Shown: piece by piece, positions 1 through 9,552 of the stretch
Layout: every line of letters starts with the position of its first letter
How positions within the stretch are numbered: position 1 is the first letter of the stretch
The notes under the pieces: model-generated
Seen by the model: only the letters and a program-made list of their open reading frames with translations
Database searches by the model: none
Told to the model about the DNA's origin: nothing
Assembly (NCBI GenBank): GCA_018873225.1
Contig: JAEILZ010000004.1
Span: forward strand, 4,402,001-4,466,000
Direction: 5' to 3'
Origin: [Phialemoniopsis] sp. UDSM-2020
Taxonomy: Eukaryota; Ascomycota; Sordariomycetes; Thyridiales; Thyridiaceae
DNA length: 64,000 nucleotides
Made by a program: the position numbers and the translations under genes

Positions 1-1312
1 TCGTCGGGCTCGCCTCCTTCCTCGCCGTCGGCCCCTTCCTCGCCCTTCTTCTTGCCGTCCTTCGCGTTCTCCGCCAGCTCCCGCTTGGCCTTGCGCTTGT
101 CCGCCAGGCTCCGGTCCTGCAGCGCGTGCCGCTTGACGTACCTCTCGTCGATGACACCGTAGTCCTCCTGGTCGATCATCGAGAACTCGATCTCCTCGGT
201 CTGCTCGACGCCGAGGTCGACCTCGACCACCATGTTGAAGGTGCGCTGCAGCACGCTCGTGTAGCTGACGGCGACGACGCGGTCGACTGGGATGAAGAGC
301 AGCGGCTTCTTGAACGCCCAGAGGATACCCGCCGGCAGGAAGAAGAGGTAGCCGTCCTTGCTGCCGCGGAAGGCCTTGACGTGCACGGCCTGTTCCTTGG
401 GCCGGTGCGACTGGCGCATCATGCTGTGGAAGACCTTTGGGTCCGACGCCACGACGGGCGTCCGGTTGCCGACGGAGCGCATCTGGTTCGTGATGGCCCA
501 GTTGAAGAGCGAGCTGTAGGTGTCGGACACGCTGGCGGCCGTGGTGGCGCCGGGCCCGCCGACGGAGCCGGCCTTGGGTGCCGTGGCGGGCACGGTGAAG
601 ACGAGGGGTTCGACGGCGGGTGTGGTGCCCGCCGCCTTGAGGGAGGCGAGGGAGGTGTCGCGGGGGAAGAGGAGGTAGTTGTATTGAAGCTGCGTCTTTT
701 CGGGGACGGGGAGGTAGAAGGCGTACTCTGCGACAAAAGACACATGTTAATGACCAGTCTTCTGGTATCATGTAATTCCCGTATACGCACCGATGTCTTT
801 CCACGCGTAGACAATGCCCTGAGCGGGTGCGGACGCGCCGGAAACCCTGGCGTAGAGGTAGTTTTTGGTCATGCACAGGTCGAACTTCTTGCGCTGGGGT
901 ATCAATACGGAAATGTCCTTGATCTCGAGTAGGACCTGTTCTGCCTCGGCCGCAGCACTCGCAGACTCTCCCGATGCGGCACCTGTTGATGAGTCGCCAT
1001 TCGTGTGGCCATTTGCGTTGCCGACATCGACGCGCCTGCGCTTCGTGGCGGGACCGTCCTGTGTGCTGTTGTCGCCGACGAGCTTGTCTTGGACGAAGGC
1101 GGCAATATTGTTGAAGAGCGATATCCTGTCAGGAGTGTCTAGCGGGAGGAAGACTGTTAGTATCTGCTTTGTCCCATACAATAATTCGCGCAATCTCAGG
1201 AAGGTCGAAAATCCGCGAGTGCTGACGTACCTGCTGCCTTCTCGATGCCCGCCAGAATGTCAGGTCGACTCTGGAAGACGAGGCGCAACCTCTCGTTGTC
1301 GAGGCCGGCCAT
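1..1312 (-). CDS. RTT106: Histone chaperone Rtt106, 3' end beyond the window
   Basis: Coding exons on the minus strand are 1312-1231, 1138-791 and 727 to the left edge, with introns of 92 and 63 nt; both junctions keep frame (EKAA-DTPDR and WKDI-EYAFY). The protein starts [14 protein letters not shown]. It has an acidic/basic linker with a KRRR nuclear signal, then the tandem PH-like histone-binding region ([29 protein letters not shown], later [21 protein letters not shown] and [13 protein letters not shown]) and the start of a Lys/Glu/Gly-rich acidic tail. In the family, Rtt106 binds H3K56-acetylated H3-H4 and deposits it behind replication forks and in silent chromatin. The stop codon is not in the window. 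Its divergent neighbour is the DUF1304 gene, about 1.2 kb away. Family assignment is firm; the exact tail length is unknown. Confidence 0.93.
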
Positions 1313-2542
1313 ATTTGCAACGTGTTACTCAGGGAAGCAGATAATGCAACTTGGCTGGAAGTTGTTCGCAGACACTTTTCACAATGTCAATGAGCAGGCT
1401 CAGAGGAATTGTGCGGGCCTGATTGCGAGGCTCGAGTTTGTTGTAGGTTGACAATTTGGATGGGAGTTTTGACGCGCGCCTAACACGCATGCTAAAATAA
1501 TGTACTGAAGTACCAGACGAGGATTGCAACCTCTTTAGGCCACACACAACTTGCTCAAAACGTACAGAACCATGGCTGCGCAACTGCGTCCGCCATGATT
1601 CACTACCCAGATATATGGGCAGATGAATGGTCTCGTACTTTCTATGATCTGGACGACAATTTGATATTGTGGGAATTATCACACAACTTTGAGTGATTCG
1701 CTAAAGTTACGTGTCCAAGCCCTTCCCAGCTCATCCCAAAAGACTCTTCACATTTCGGCGTCGGCCAACAATAACATTCATTGTGCATTTCGCCAGGAAC
1801 CCTCCCTTAAGAGACGCACTCGTCGCCGGTAGACCCCGACCGGCTCTTGGGATTGCCAACATTGAACACGCCCGAATCCAGATTCCCTTATCGGAGTTGC
1901 TGATAACCACCACACTGCAAAAGCTGAGGTGGTTCAAGCTGGGGTGGTCCCGCCCCTGGAACAGCCCTATGGAATAGCCTTGAGCCATTCGGTCCAGCGG
2001 TACTAGTTAGCTGCTGCAAGGGACCACTAAACCGACGTCAGTTTTGACCGTTTTGGGCATTTTGTAAAGTGATCAAAAATTAAGGTTAAAAGTACGTTGT
2101 AGGCCAGAATGACTTTACCCCAGCGAATACAGACGAAATGCACTGGCAAAGAGCTTATCAAGCAGTAGAATTGCATACCTTAGAGCATAATGATGGCGAT
2201 AGAACAAGTTCGAGTTTTACTCTCAACTCAAAGCCTTGCGATCAAAGGCGATGCTCGTGATCAGTAATCCTGCTGGTCGCAAGCCGAGGCCGGCATGGCC
2301 GACGAGCTTCCTCTCTGGAACAGCTCAGCACACCAATCGAGTCCACCGCCGGCGCTAGTCTAGTCAAGCGCTCCAGCTGCCTCGCCCTTGAATCGTGGGA
2401 AAGCTGGGAGCTCTCCCCAGGTTTGATTACTTACGTATAAGAACAAACAGCTCTCCTAAACCACCCGTGTTTAGCTTCCTGACAAGTTTTGCAACCTTTG
2501 GTCCCTTCTTCAGAGCCCAACTCATCAAGCCTCGCCGTCGCC
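1313..2542. other. Divergent intergenic region, RTT106 / DUF1304
   Basis: This 1.2 kb separates two genes transcribed away from each other and must hold both promoters. The open frames here are short, overlap on both strands and lack coding character. I recognise no RNA gene, repeat or transposon. Confidence 0.6.
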
Positions 2543-2908
2543 ATGCCCGTCCTCTCCACCGTCGCAACCGGCCTCGTGGCCGGCATCCACTCGTACATCC
2601 TCGTCCTCGAGATGTTCCTCTGGACCACGCCCCGCGGCCGCAAGACCTTTGGCCTGAAGCCCGACTTTGCCCAGCAGACCGCCGCCCTCGCCGCCAACCA
2701 GGGCCTCTACAACGGCTTCCTCGCCGCCGGCCTAGCCTGGGGCCTGCTGCATCCCGTCCCCGAATTCGCCAGCCAGATCCGCCTCTTCTTCCACGGCTGC
2801 GTCGTTGTCGCCGGCGCGTACGGCGCCGCCACCGTCAACCGCCGTATCCTCTTCGTGCAGGCCGTCCCCGCCGTCATCGGCGCCGGCCTGATCCTGCTGG
2901 GGATGTAA
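2543..2908 (+). CDS. DUF1304 family small membrane protein
   Basis: An intronless gene of 121 residues. I chose the ATG at 2543 (context gccATGcc) because the family's conserved N-terminus starts there; the upstream in-frame extension to 2489 has a different, low-complexity composition. The sequence holds about four hydrophobic segments (roughly residues 5-27, 48-68, 75-95 and 100-121). It also has the family motifs HSYILVLEMFLWTTPRGR near the N-terminus and NQGLYNGFLAAGL in the middle. DUF1304 proteins occur in bacteria and fungi as small integral membrane proteins. No reaction is established for the family, so I propose none. It is followed 587 bp downstream by a co-oriented dehydrogenase gene. 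Confidence 0.88.
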   Translation: MPVLSTVATGLVAGIHSYILVLEMFLWTTPRGRKTFGLKPDFAQQTAALAANQGLYNGFLAAGLAWGLLHPVPEFASQIRLFFHGCVVVAGAYGAATVNRRILFVQAVPAVIGAGLILLGM

Positions 2909-3495
2909 AATTTGGATGAGCCTGTGTGGACGGTGTACGGAGATCGAACGATCCTTGCGACCGCATGCCCTCCCCGAAAGCTGAGGGACATGACTAAAGT
3001 ACCTACTCATGTGAGGGGGCGACAGGCCTCCTGCGCAAGAAAGCCTCTCAGCAATCAAGAGCGGACGATCAATCTAAGAAATTCAAAAGGTCATTGACCT
3101 AGCGACGACGAATCGCTGGAGGGCGAGTGATTGCACATGTATCAATAAATATGTTATATGCTGAGCCGGGGGCGGGTACCATTCGGTCTGGAAATATCAC
3201 CAAATGTCAAGTACCAGATTCAATTTGACCGAGCATCTCAACCATTTTGATTCTATCACTTGCTCTCGAATACTAATACAATTTTGCCCAATCTCATGAG
3301 TGCCCCGACTCGAAATGACCGGATCCTGTTGAAAAGGAACCGAAAGCAGCCCCTGGATCTCACCAAGGAGCTTAAATCTCACCTAGCATTCATATCTTTA
3401 AGCCAAGCTCCATTTAAGAAATCCCGTCGCCGTTCCTGCATCTGGTCCCTTAGATATCCAAACTCTGTCAGCAGTCAACTTGCGCGCGCTCAAAA
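2909..3495. other. Intergenic region, DUF1304 to SDR gene
   Basis: 587 bp between co-oriented genes, presumably the 3' UTR of the first gene and the promoter of the second. No convincing coding or RNA feature was seen. Confidence 0.55.
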
Positions 3496-4428
3496 ATGCC
3501 GCCCAAGACGGTCCTCATCACCGGCTGCACAAAGGGCGGCATCGGCGACGCCCTCGCCCGCGAGTTCCACTCCCGGGGCCTCACCGTCTTCGCCACGGCC
3601 CGCACCCTCCCGGAGACGGCCGAGCTCGCCGCCCTCGGCATGGTCACCCTCGAGCTCGACGTCACCTCGGACCTGAGCATCGCGCGCGCCGCCGACGCCG
3701 TGCGCCGCCACCACCAGCAGTCCGGCGCCGACGAACCGGGTCTCGACATCCTGTTCAACAACGCCGGCGTCGTCGACATCATGCCCTTTGCCGACGCCGA
3801 GATGCCCCGCCTGCGCCGCCTCTTCGACGTCAACGTCCTCGGCGCCATGGCCGTCACGCGCGCCTTCTTACCGCTCCTCCTAGCCTCGGTGCCCGGCTCC
3901 GTCGTCGCGGGCACGGGCTCCGTCAACGCCGTCCTAAGCCCGCCCTTCTTCGCCGCGTACAACGCCTCTAAGGCCGCGCTGCGCTGCTTCCACGACACGC
4001 TGCGCACCGAGCTCGCGCCGCTGGGCGTCCGCGTCGTCACCGTCGTCACGGGCCCCGTGCGGACGAACCTGTTCGACGTGGAGCCCGTGCAGCCGCTTCC
4101 GGAGGGCAGTGTCTATGCGCCTGTCAGGGACAAGATCGAGGGCCGGGCGTTCTTTGACGGCGTCAAGTGGGTCGAAGCCGAGGACTACGCGCGGCAGGTG
4201 GCGGACGACCTGCTCAGGGCGAAGCCGAAGCCTGTGGTGTGGAGGGGCGCGATGGCGTGGCTTTCGTGGTTTCTGAGTGTCTTTGCATGGGTTGGGATGT
4301 TGGTGAGTTGCTCTTTGCTGAGACGGAGACTCGAGTTTATCTCGTGGCTAACACTTTTCCTACAGGACTCGGTGATAATTAAGGAGTCGGGATTAGATGT
4401 TTTGAAACCATCCTCCAAGAGATACTGA
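3496..4428 (+). CDS. AYR1-like short-chain dehydrogenase/reductase
   Basis: Exons 3496-4302 and 4366-4428 give 289 residues. The Rossmann nucleotide-binding motif TGCTKGGIG lies at residues 9-17, NNAG at 88-91, a probable catalytic Ser near 142, and the catalytic YNASK (Tyr155, Lys159) follows. The family contains NADPH-dependent 1-acyl-dihydroxyacetone-phosphate reductase (Ayr1), a lipid-droplet/ER enzyme of phosphatidate synthesis. The C-terminal hydrophobic stretch (AWLSWFLSVFAWVGML) fits membrane attachment. The 63 nt intron has no in-frame stop, so the unspliced frame also stays open. The spliced end (GMLDSVIIKESGLDVL) looks more like the family than the retained version. The exact substrate is an inference; other lipid or steroid ketoreductases share these motifs. 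Confidence 0.88.
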   Translation: MPPKTVLITGCTKGGIGDALAREFHSRGLTVFATARTLPETAELAALGMVTLELDVTSDLSIARAADAVRRHHQQSGADEPGLDILFNNAGVVDIMPFADAEMPRLRRLFDVNVLGAMAVTRAFLPLLLASVPGSVVAGTGSVNAVLSPPFFAAYNASKAALRCFHDTLRTELAPLGVRVVTVVTGPVRTNLFDVEPVQPLPEGSVYAPVRDKIEGRAFFDGVKWVEAEDYARQVADDLLRAKPKPVVWRGAMAWLSWFLSVFAWVGMLVSCSLLRRRLEFISWLTLFLQDSVIIKESGLDVLKPSSKRY

Positions 4429-5248
4429 TGTTCCAAGTGGCTGTCTCTGGGCTGATGAGCAAGACTTGTTGGATGAAGTCGTGTAAGTGTAGCTGCGCCA
4501 CCGGGGAAGGGACGGTATGATCTGGACAATGGCTACTCAGTAATGTAAAATAGAGAAAAGTCAATGTTGTCTTGATGAGCCTGTCTCAGTTGTCTTACAC
4601 TAGAAAAGAACATAGATCTGAGCCAGTGATGTTGAAGAGCGTTGCATATTGAGTCTTGTGATATTTATTTCGAATACCGTTAAATATCAAATTACTTTTT
4701 CAAAATAGAAGACTCGGAAAATCGCTTGACCACTCACCCACAAATGCTCTTGAAGAGTTCGTCAGCTATGCTTCGCAATGAAATACATTCAGCCAGACCT
4801 TTTTCAAAGTTAATATGTTTTCACTATTCCTGGCCCCGTTCATCTCATCACATGCTGTTCAGGAGCAGTTGATTCGTGATGGCGGGTTAGGGTTAGAAGT
4901 GTCACGCGGGGCCGTTGCATGCGGGGCAGTCATCCCCCAAAGAGCCTCCCAAGGTTTGCGTAGCCAGGGCCTTTGTAGCCGCATCGTCATCGCTAGGCAC
5001 GCAGCTTGGCAATCACAACCCAACCCTTTCCAAGACCCCGACTCTCCCGATCTTCCTTACGTAGCTCTGCCTGCTTTTATTCCCGTCGCAACGTCCTCTT
5101 TCCCACCTCGAGATAGCGACCGCATCTAGCCCTGCGACCGTCGAACGACCCAATCCGCAGTATCAATCGGCGCATCGCTCCCCGCCACCGCATCCCGCCA
5201 CAACTCTTCATCCCTCCTCCGAACAGACAAAAGCCCGCGCCGCCCACA
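4429..5248. promoter_or_regulatory. SDR 3' region and VPS60 promoter, with telomere-like box
   Basis: This 820 bp holds the SDR 3' region and the VPS60 upstream region. At 4884-4896 it carries GGGTTAGGGTTAG, two head-to-tail copies of the fungal telomere unit TTAGGG, about 350 bp before the VPS60 start codon. Such boxes bind Myb/TRF-type factors (Tbf1 in yeasts) in some ascomycete promoters. Binding here is inferred, not shown. Confidence 0.5.
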
Positions 5249-5890
5249 ATGAACCGCCTCTTCGGCACGACCTCCAAGGCGCCCAAGCCGACCCTCAACT
5301 CGGCCATCGGCAACATCGACGACCGCATCTCCTCCATCGACGTGAAGCTCGCCTCCATCAACGCCGAGCTCTCGACCTACCAGACGAAACTGGCCCGCAT
5401 GCGCGACGGGCCCGGCAAGACGGCCCTGAAGCAAAAGGCCCTCAAGGTCCTGCAGCGGCGCAAGCAATACGAGGCCCAGCGCGACCAGCTGCAGTCGCAG
5501 GTGTGGAACATGGAGCAGGCGCAGACGATGCAGGACAACCTCAAGAACGTCATGACGACGGTCGACGCGCTCAAGAGCACGAACAAGGAACTGAAGAAGC
5601 AGTACGGCAAGGTCGACCTCGACAAGATCGAGCGCCTGCAGGACGAGATGGCCGACCTCATGGACGTCGGCAACGACATCCAGGAGAGCCTGGCGCGCAG
5701 CTACGACATCCCCGAGGACGTCGACGAGGCCGAGCTCGACGCCGAGCTCGAGGCGCTGGGCCACGAGGTCGAGCTCGAGGCCGAGATGGGCGGCGGGGTC
5801 GGCCTGCCGAGCTTTATGCAGGACGAGGTGCCCGAGTTTATCGACGAGGCGCCCGCGGTAGAGGGAAAGGTCAAGGAGGCGGCTGGGTAA
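5249..5890 (+). CDS. VPS60: ESCRT-III-associated protein Vps60 (CHMP5)
   Basis: An intronless gene of 213 residues. The start is the first ATG of the conserved N-terminus MNRLFGTTSKAPKPTLN, which follows a C/A-rich leader. The sequence shows the Snf7-family pattern: a basic N-terminal half with long amphipathic helices (roughly residues 20-145, including LKVLQRRKQYEAQRDQL and WNMEQAQTMQDNLKNVMTTVDALK). An acidic C-terminal half follows, with YDIPEDVDEAELDAELEALG and a final helix-forming segment (MQDEVPEFIDEAP). In yeast and animals Vps60/CHMP5 binds Vta1/LIP5 and stimulates the Vps4 ATPase that disassembles ESCRT-III on endosomes. The length matches the family. The gene is convergent with the F-box gene, 426 bp away. 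Confidence 0.95.
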   Translation: MNRLFGTTSKAPKPTLNSAIGNIDDRISSIDVKLASINAELSTYQTKLARMRDGPGKTALKQKALKVLQRRKQYEAQRDQLQSQVWNMEQAQTMQDNLKNVMTTVDALKSTNKELKKQYGKVDLDKIERLQDEMADLMDVGNDIQESLARSYDIPEDVDEAELDAELEALGHEVELEAEMGGGVGLPSFMQDEVPEFIDEAPAVEGKVKEAAG

Positions 5891-6316
5891 TTTGTGATGA
5901 CGAGTTCACGGCAGGGTGGGATTTATTCGGCTGTTGCTGGTGGGCAGAGGCGGATCACATAGACACGCAGAAGAGCAGCAATAGTCTGGTTTGCGCGGTT
6001 GGGTCAAGTTGGTTGGTGGTTGATAGCATATCATCATTCGGGGCACGGCGTTTGTGAACGAACAGGGAGTACCATACTACTACAAGTCCTCATTCCATTA
6101 ATAGCGCTATTTACAGCTACAAGTAAAAAAAGACATATCAGTCATTCCATGGTCATACTCGTTAGAGTCTCCTAGTAGCCCTTGTCCCTGTCCCGACCGC
6201 CTCGCCTTGCATTGCCCAGATAGACTACGGTCAAGCAAGCAAGCACGCGGCGAGAACAAGATCCTATCATTACACAAGCCAAGCAGGCGCCTCTTCCTTC
6301 CCACCAGTCCCACAGC
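5891..6316. other. Convergent 3' regions, VPS60 / F-box gene
   Basis: 426 bp between two stop codons on opposite strands, presumably the facing 3' UTRs. No gene-like signal was seen. Confidence 0.55.
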
Positions 6317-9300
6317 CTACTCCACCGTAGCAAAGAACTTGGCGCACTCCTCGAGCTCCTCGTCGCCGTTGCAAAAGTCCCACCCGACAATCACACCCGT
6401 CTGACTACAACAGATGATGCGGCGGGCGTCGAATTGCAGCTTGAAGACGCGGGGGCTGTTGCCCGCATCCGCCAGGTGCGGATGGTGGCGCGGCGCGGTC
6501 GGGGGCAAGACAGTCGGGGGCGGCGCGCCGGTGATGGCAGCGGGTACTGGCTGGACTGTGTGCGGCATGGGAGTGATCTGGTTGGTGGTATCGGCAATGG
6601 CAGCGCCGGCCGCCTCCTGTGAACCGCTCGCGCTCGCAACGCCCGAAGTGCCGACAGCGACAACCGGCTGAGGCGTGGACGGCGCGGCGTGGGTCATGGC
6701 GGCATCTGGTGCTGTCGCAGACGAGCCGGACCCGTGCGCTGCGGCGGGCGGTTGTCCGCCGGTACTCGAAGAGCCCGAAGCTCCCACAGGCGGACCGTTG
6801 AGGAGGGTTTGAATACCCAACTGCTGACGGGCTCGTGCCTGGGCTATCTGGGTCCTAACCAGAGCTGTCGACACGGCCTGGCGCAATTGGGAGCGCAAGA
6901 AGGGGTTCTGCTCTCGATCAATGGCGGCTTGTAGGTGGCTCTGCATGGAGAGCATAGCCGGATAGGAGGTCAGCGCCTGTTGAAGCACTTGCACACCTTG
7001 CGGGACGAATAGGTCAATGAGGCTGGCGATAGACGCCTGAGAGGATGGAGCCACGGATGTGACGATAGATTCGTCCACAGGCATAGGCTGCGATGTTGGG
7101 GCCGGAGCCAGGGCCGGGGCAACGGGGGGCGCGGTGTGCGACCGCGAGCCGGACGCAGGCTGCGACGACGGGCCGTTTGCGGTAGATCCTATCGCGGCAG
7201 GGCTTGGAATGATACTGTCGGGTGCGGCGGCGACTGGTGGCGGCGCGTGCAGCTGCGTATCGGGCAGCTGCCTCCGCGCCGAAGCTACGGCGGCGTCTTC
7301 TTGTCTCAGATGGTGACGGGCCTTCCAAGTACCATCCTTGTCTCTCCTCCAGATGATGATGGTTGCGTCGTAGGAACCCGAAACAATGCGACCATACGAA
7401 CCACCGCCGCCTCCAGGAGGGAGCTTAGCCCCGACGGCTTGGATGTCCTCTGGTCGCTTGCTACCGGCGTTGCCTTGACGGTGATGATGCCGGCGGTCCT
7501 GAGAGGCCATCGGGATGGTCCCCTGCTCCACCGCCTTGTAGTACTGCTCGTCTACCCTGGCAGCCTCGGCAGCATCTTCCTCCGCGCTATACGGTAGGTC
7601 TGCGAAGCCGGCCTGCACCGTGCGCACCAAGTTAGAGTGCGAGCGGAGACTGGCCAGCTCCACGCCCGAGGGCCGGTCGAAGACTTTGACTTCGTTGTCG
7701 CTGCTGCCGGATACGATTCTCTTACCGTCATACTGGACGCAGGCAATCCCCTTGTTATGGCCTACAAACGTCCTTAGGCATGACTGGTTGGGCCAGTCCC
7801 AGATCTTGACGTTTCGATCGCCCGAAGCCGAGACGACTTCACGCCCGCAAATCTGCACTGCGTTGACAGCAGCGCTGTGACCCTCCAGACTTCCGATCAT
7901 GGTGTATGGCGGCTTGATGGGAAGCTGGTCCAGTCCATCGTAACCATAGTTCTTGAGGTGAATCGGGACCGGATTGACAAGGACCTCCCCGTAACCCAGA
8001 TCGCCGGGCTTCAACTCCCTTCGGTTGAAGATCTTGATCGTCTTATCCTTGGAGCACGTGACAAGAATCCGCTTGTCGAATTTCACGTTCAAAACGGACT
8101 CGCGATGAGCTCGAGTAAGGCGTTGGATGATCTGACCGGTAGAGAAGCGCCACAGGATGACGTCCGAGTCGCTGCTTCCGGACACTATCAGGTCCTCATC
8201 TGGGTCGGAATCAAACTGCAGGCAAAGTACAGAGCCTCTGTGGCCTGTCAACGGAGGAAGGACGAGCCGGCGCGTCTGCATACTCCAGATACGTATGGTG
8301 TCATCTCTGCTTCCACTGACCAGGTACTCGGAGTTGAACTGTATGCTGTATATGCACTCGGTGTGGCCCTCGTCAGGATGGTCCGGGTGCGGAAACTGGA
8401 AGTTCTCAAACTTCCCCTCCTCCCAGTTCGTTTCCAAGCGCCGTCTCATGGAATAGAGGTATTTCCAGTTGAGTCTATATCTGCTTGAAGTCGAATCCCA
8501 CATCCACAAGGTCGACTTCAGTATCGATCTAGGGTTCTCGGACGGGAACATCTCGGGCAGCGAGTTCGATTTGACAAAGTCTGATGACGGCGAGGGCAAG
8601 TTCGCGGCCTTTCCTTTTCCTTTGTCGAGACTAGCTAGTCTCTTGTCGATCTTGGAAGACCAGCTCGTACCCGACCCATCCATGTTCAAGTCTCCCATGC
8701 CAGGCGTCATGCTGCTTCTCAGCAAACCTGCGGTGGACGACAAGCCGCCAAAGAGACTACTCTCACCCGTCTCCACCTGAAGCGGTTCTTGCTTCAGGGG
8801 CCGGTCAGTATCAATCATCATAAAATCGTGGTCCCTCTCCATCCTTGGGGACATGGATATGGCGCGCTTCTTAGACACATGGCCATCCTCGGACGAAGTC
8901 GAGTGTTGTTGCTGGGGCCCGGATGACGAGTCCAGTTTCTCGTTGACCTTGGCCTCCCAAGCCTGGATCTCGGATGTGACGGCCTGCCATCCCTCCATAT
9001 AAAACAGCTGCTCCCATAGCTTGCGATCGAGAGCCAGGTCGTACCAGGCACGGCATGACCTCGCAACGGTGATGAGCGAGACCGGGTCCAGATATCCCAG
9101 TATCTTGAGACAGATCTCGGCAGGAAGGTAGTTTATGAAGTCGATATACAGTCGGGGATTCAGCTGCTGGACGATCTCGGAGATGACGCTCGTAGGAAGC
9201 TCGTCGAGGAGTGACATAGCAAGTTCTAAGTATGTCGCGTGTCATGTCAGCAAGCAAGCGAGCCAAGCGTCTTTGATGCGAGCAGGATTCGACATCGAGA

Positions 9301-9552
9301 AGAGACATGATATACGAAGGCACGCGCGCAACACATGCTCAGATGGGATAACTCACGTGTCTTGTTAGCCACGGACAGTGTCGAGAGATGGCGCAACAGC
9401 CATGGCGGCAGGTCGTTTGAGGTCGATTTGGAAGCTAGCGATGCTGCCAGGAGATCAGCACGCTTCGAGGCAAGAGCCGAGTTGTTGAAGATGGGGTCGA
9501 GCGGGTCTTCGGAATAGCCCTCATCCTGTTGAGATGGAGGTAGCGTATCCAT
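6317..9552 (-). CDS. fwd-1: F-box/WD40 protein, FWD-1 (beta-TrCP/Slimb) type
   Basis: Exons 9552-9357 and 9225-6317 (131 nt intron) give 1034 residues; the junction reads NKT-QLAMSLLDELPTS. The F-box is at about residues 97-146 (YLPAEICLKILGYLDPVSL). Six WD40 blades lie at about 350-695, with beta-TrCP-like signatures (TCSKDKTI, SASGDRNVKIWDW, GHNKGIACVQY, SGSSDNEVKVFD). A low-complexity Ala/Pro/Ser/Gln-rich stretch of about 300 residues follows. The extreme C-terminus (FKLQFDARRIICCSQTGVIVGWDF) looks like the closing blade. In Neurospora, FWD-1 is the substrate receptor of an SCF ubiquitin ligase that degrades phosphorylated FRQ of the circadian clock. The WD40 similarity to beta-TrCP is seen; the clock role is inferred from the family. 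Met30/SconB and Cdc4/Pop1 types fit less well. The N-terminus carries DEGYSE at residues 10-15. Confidence 0.85.

Noticed and set aside
4884..4896. Template region of a telomerase RNA (minus strand reads CTAACCCTAACCC)
   Set aside because: A fungal telomerase RNA is about 2 kb, and its core would have to run leftward through the SDR coding region. A promoter telomere-type box is the simpler reading.
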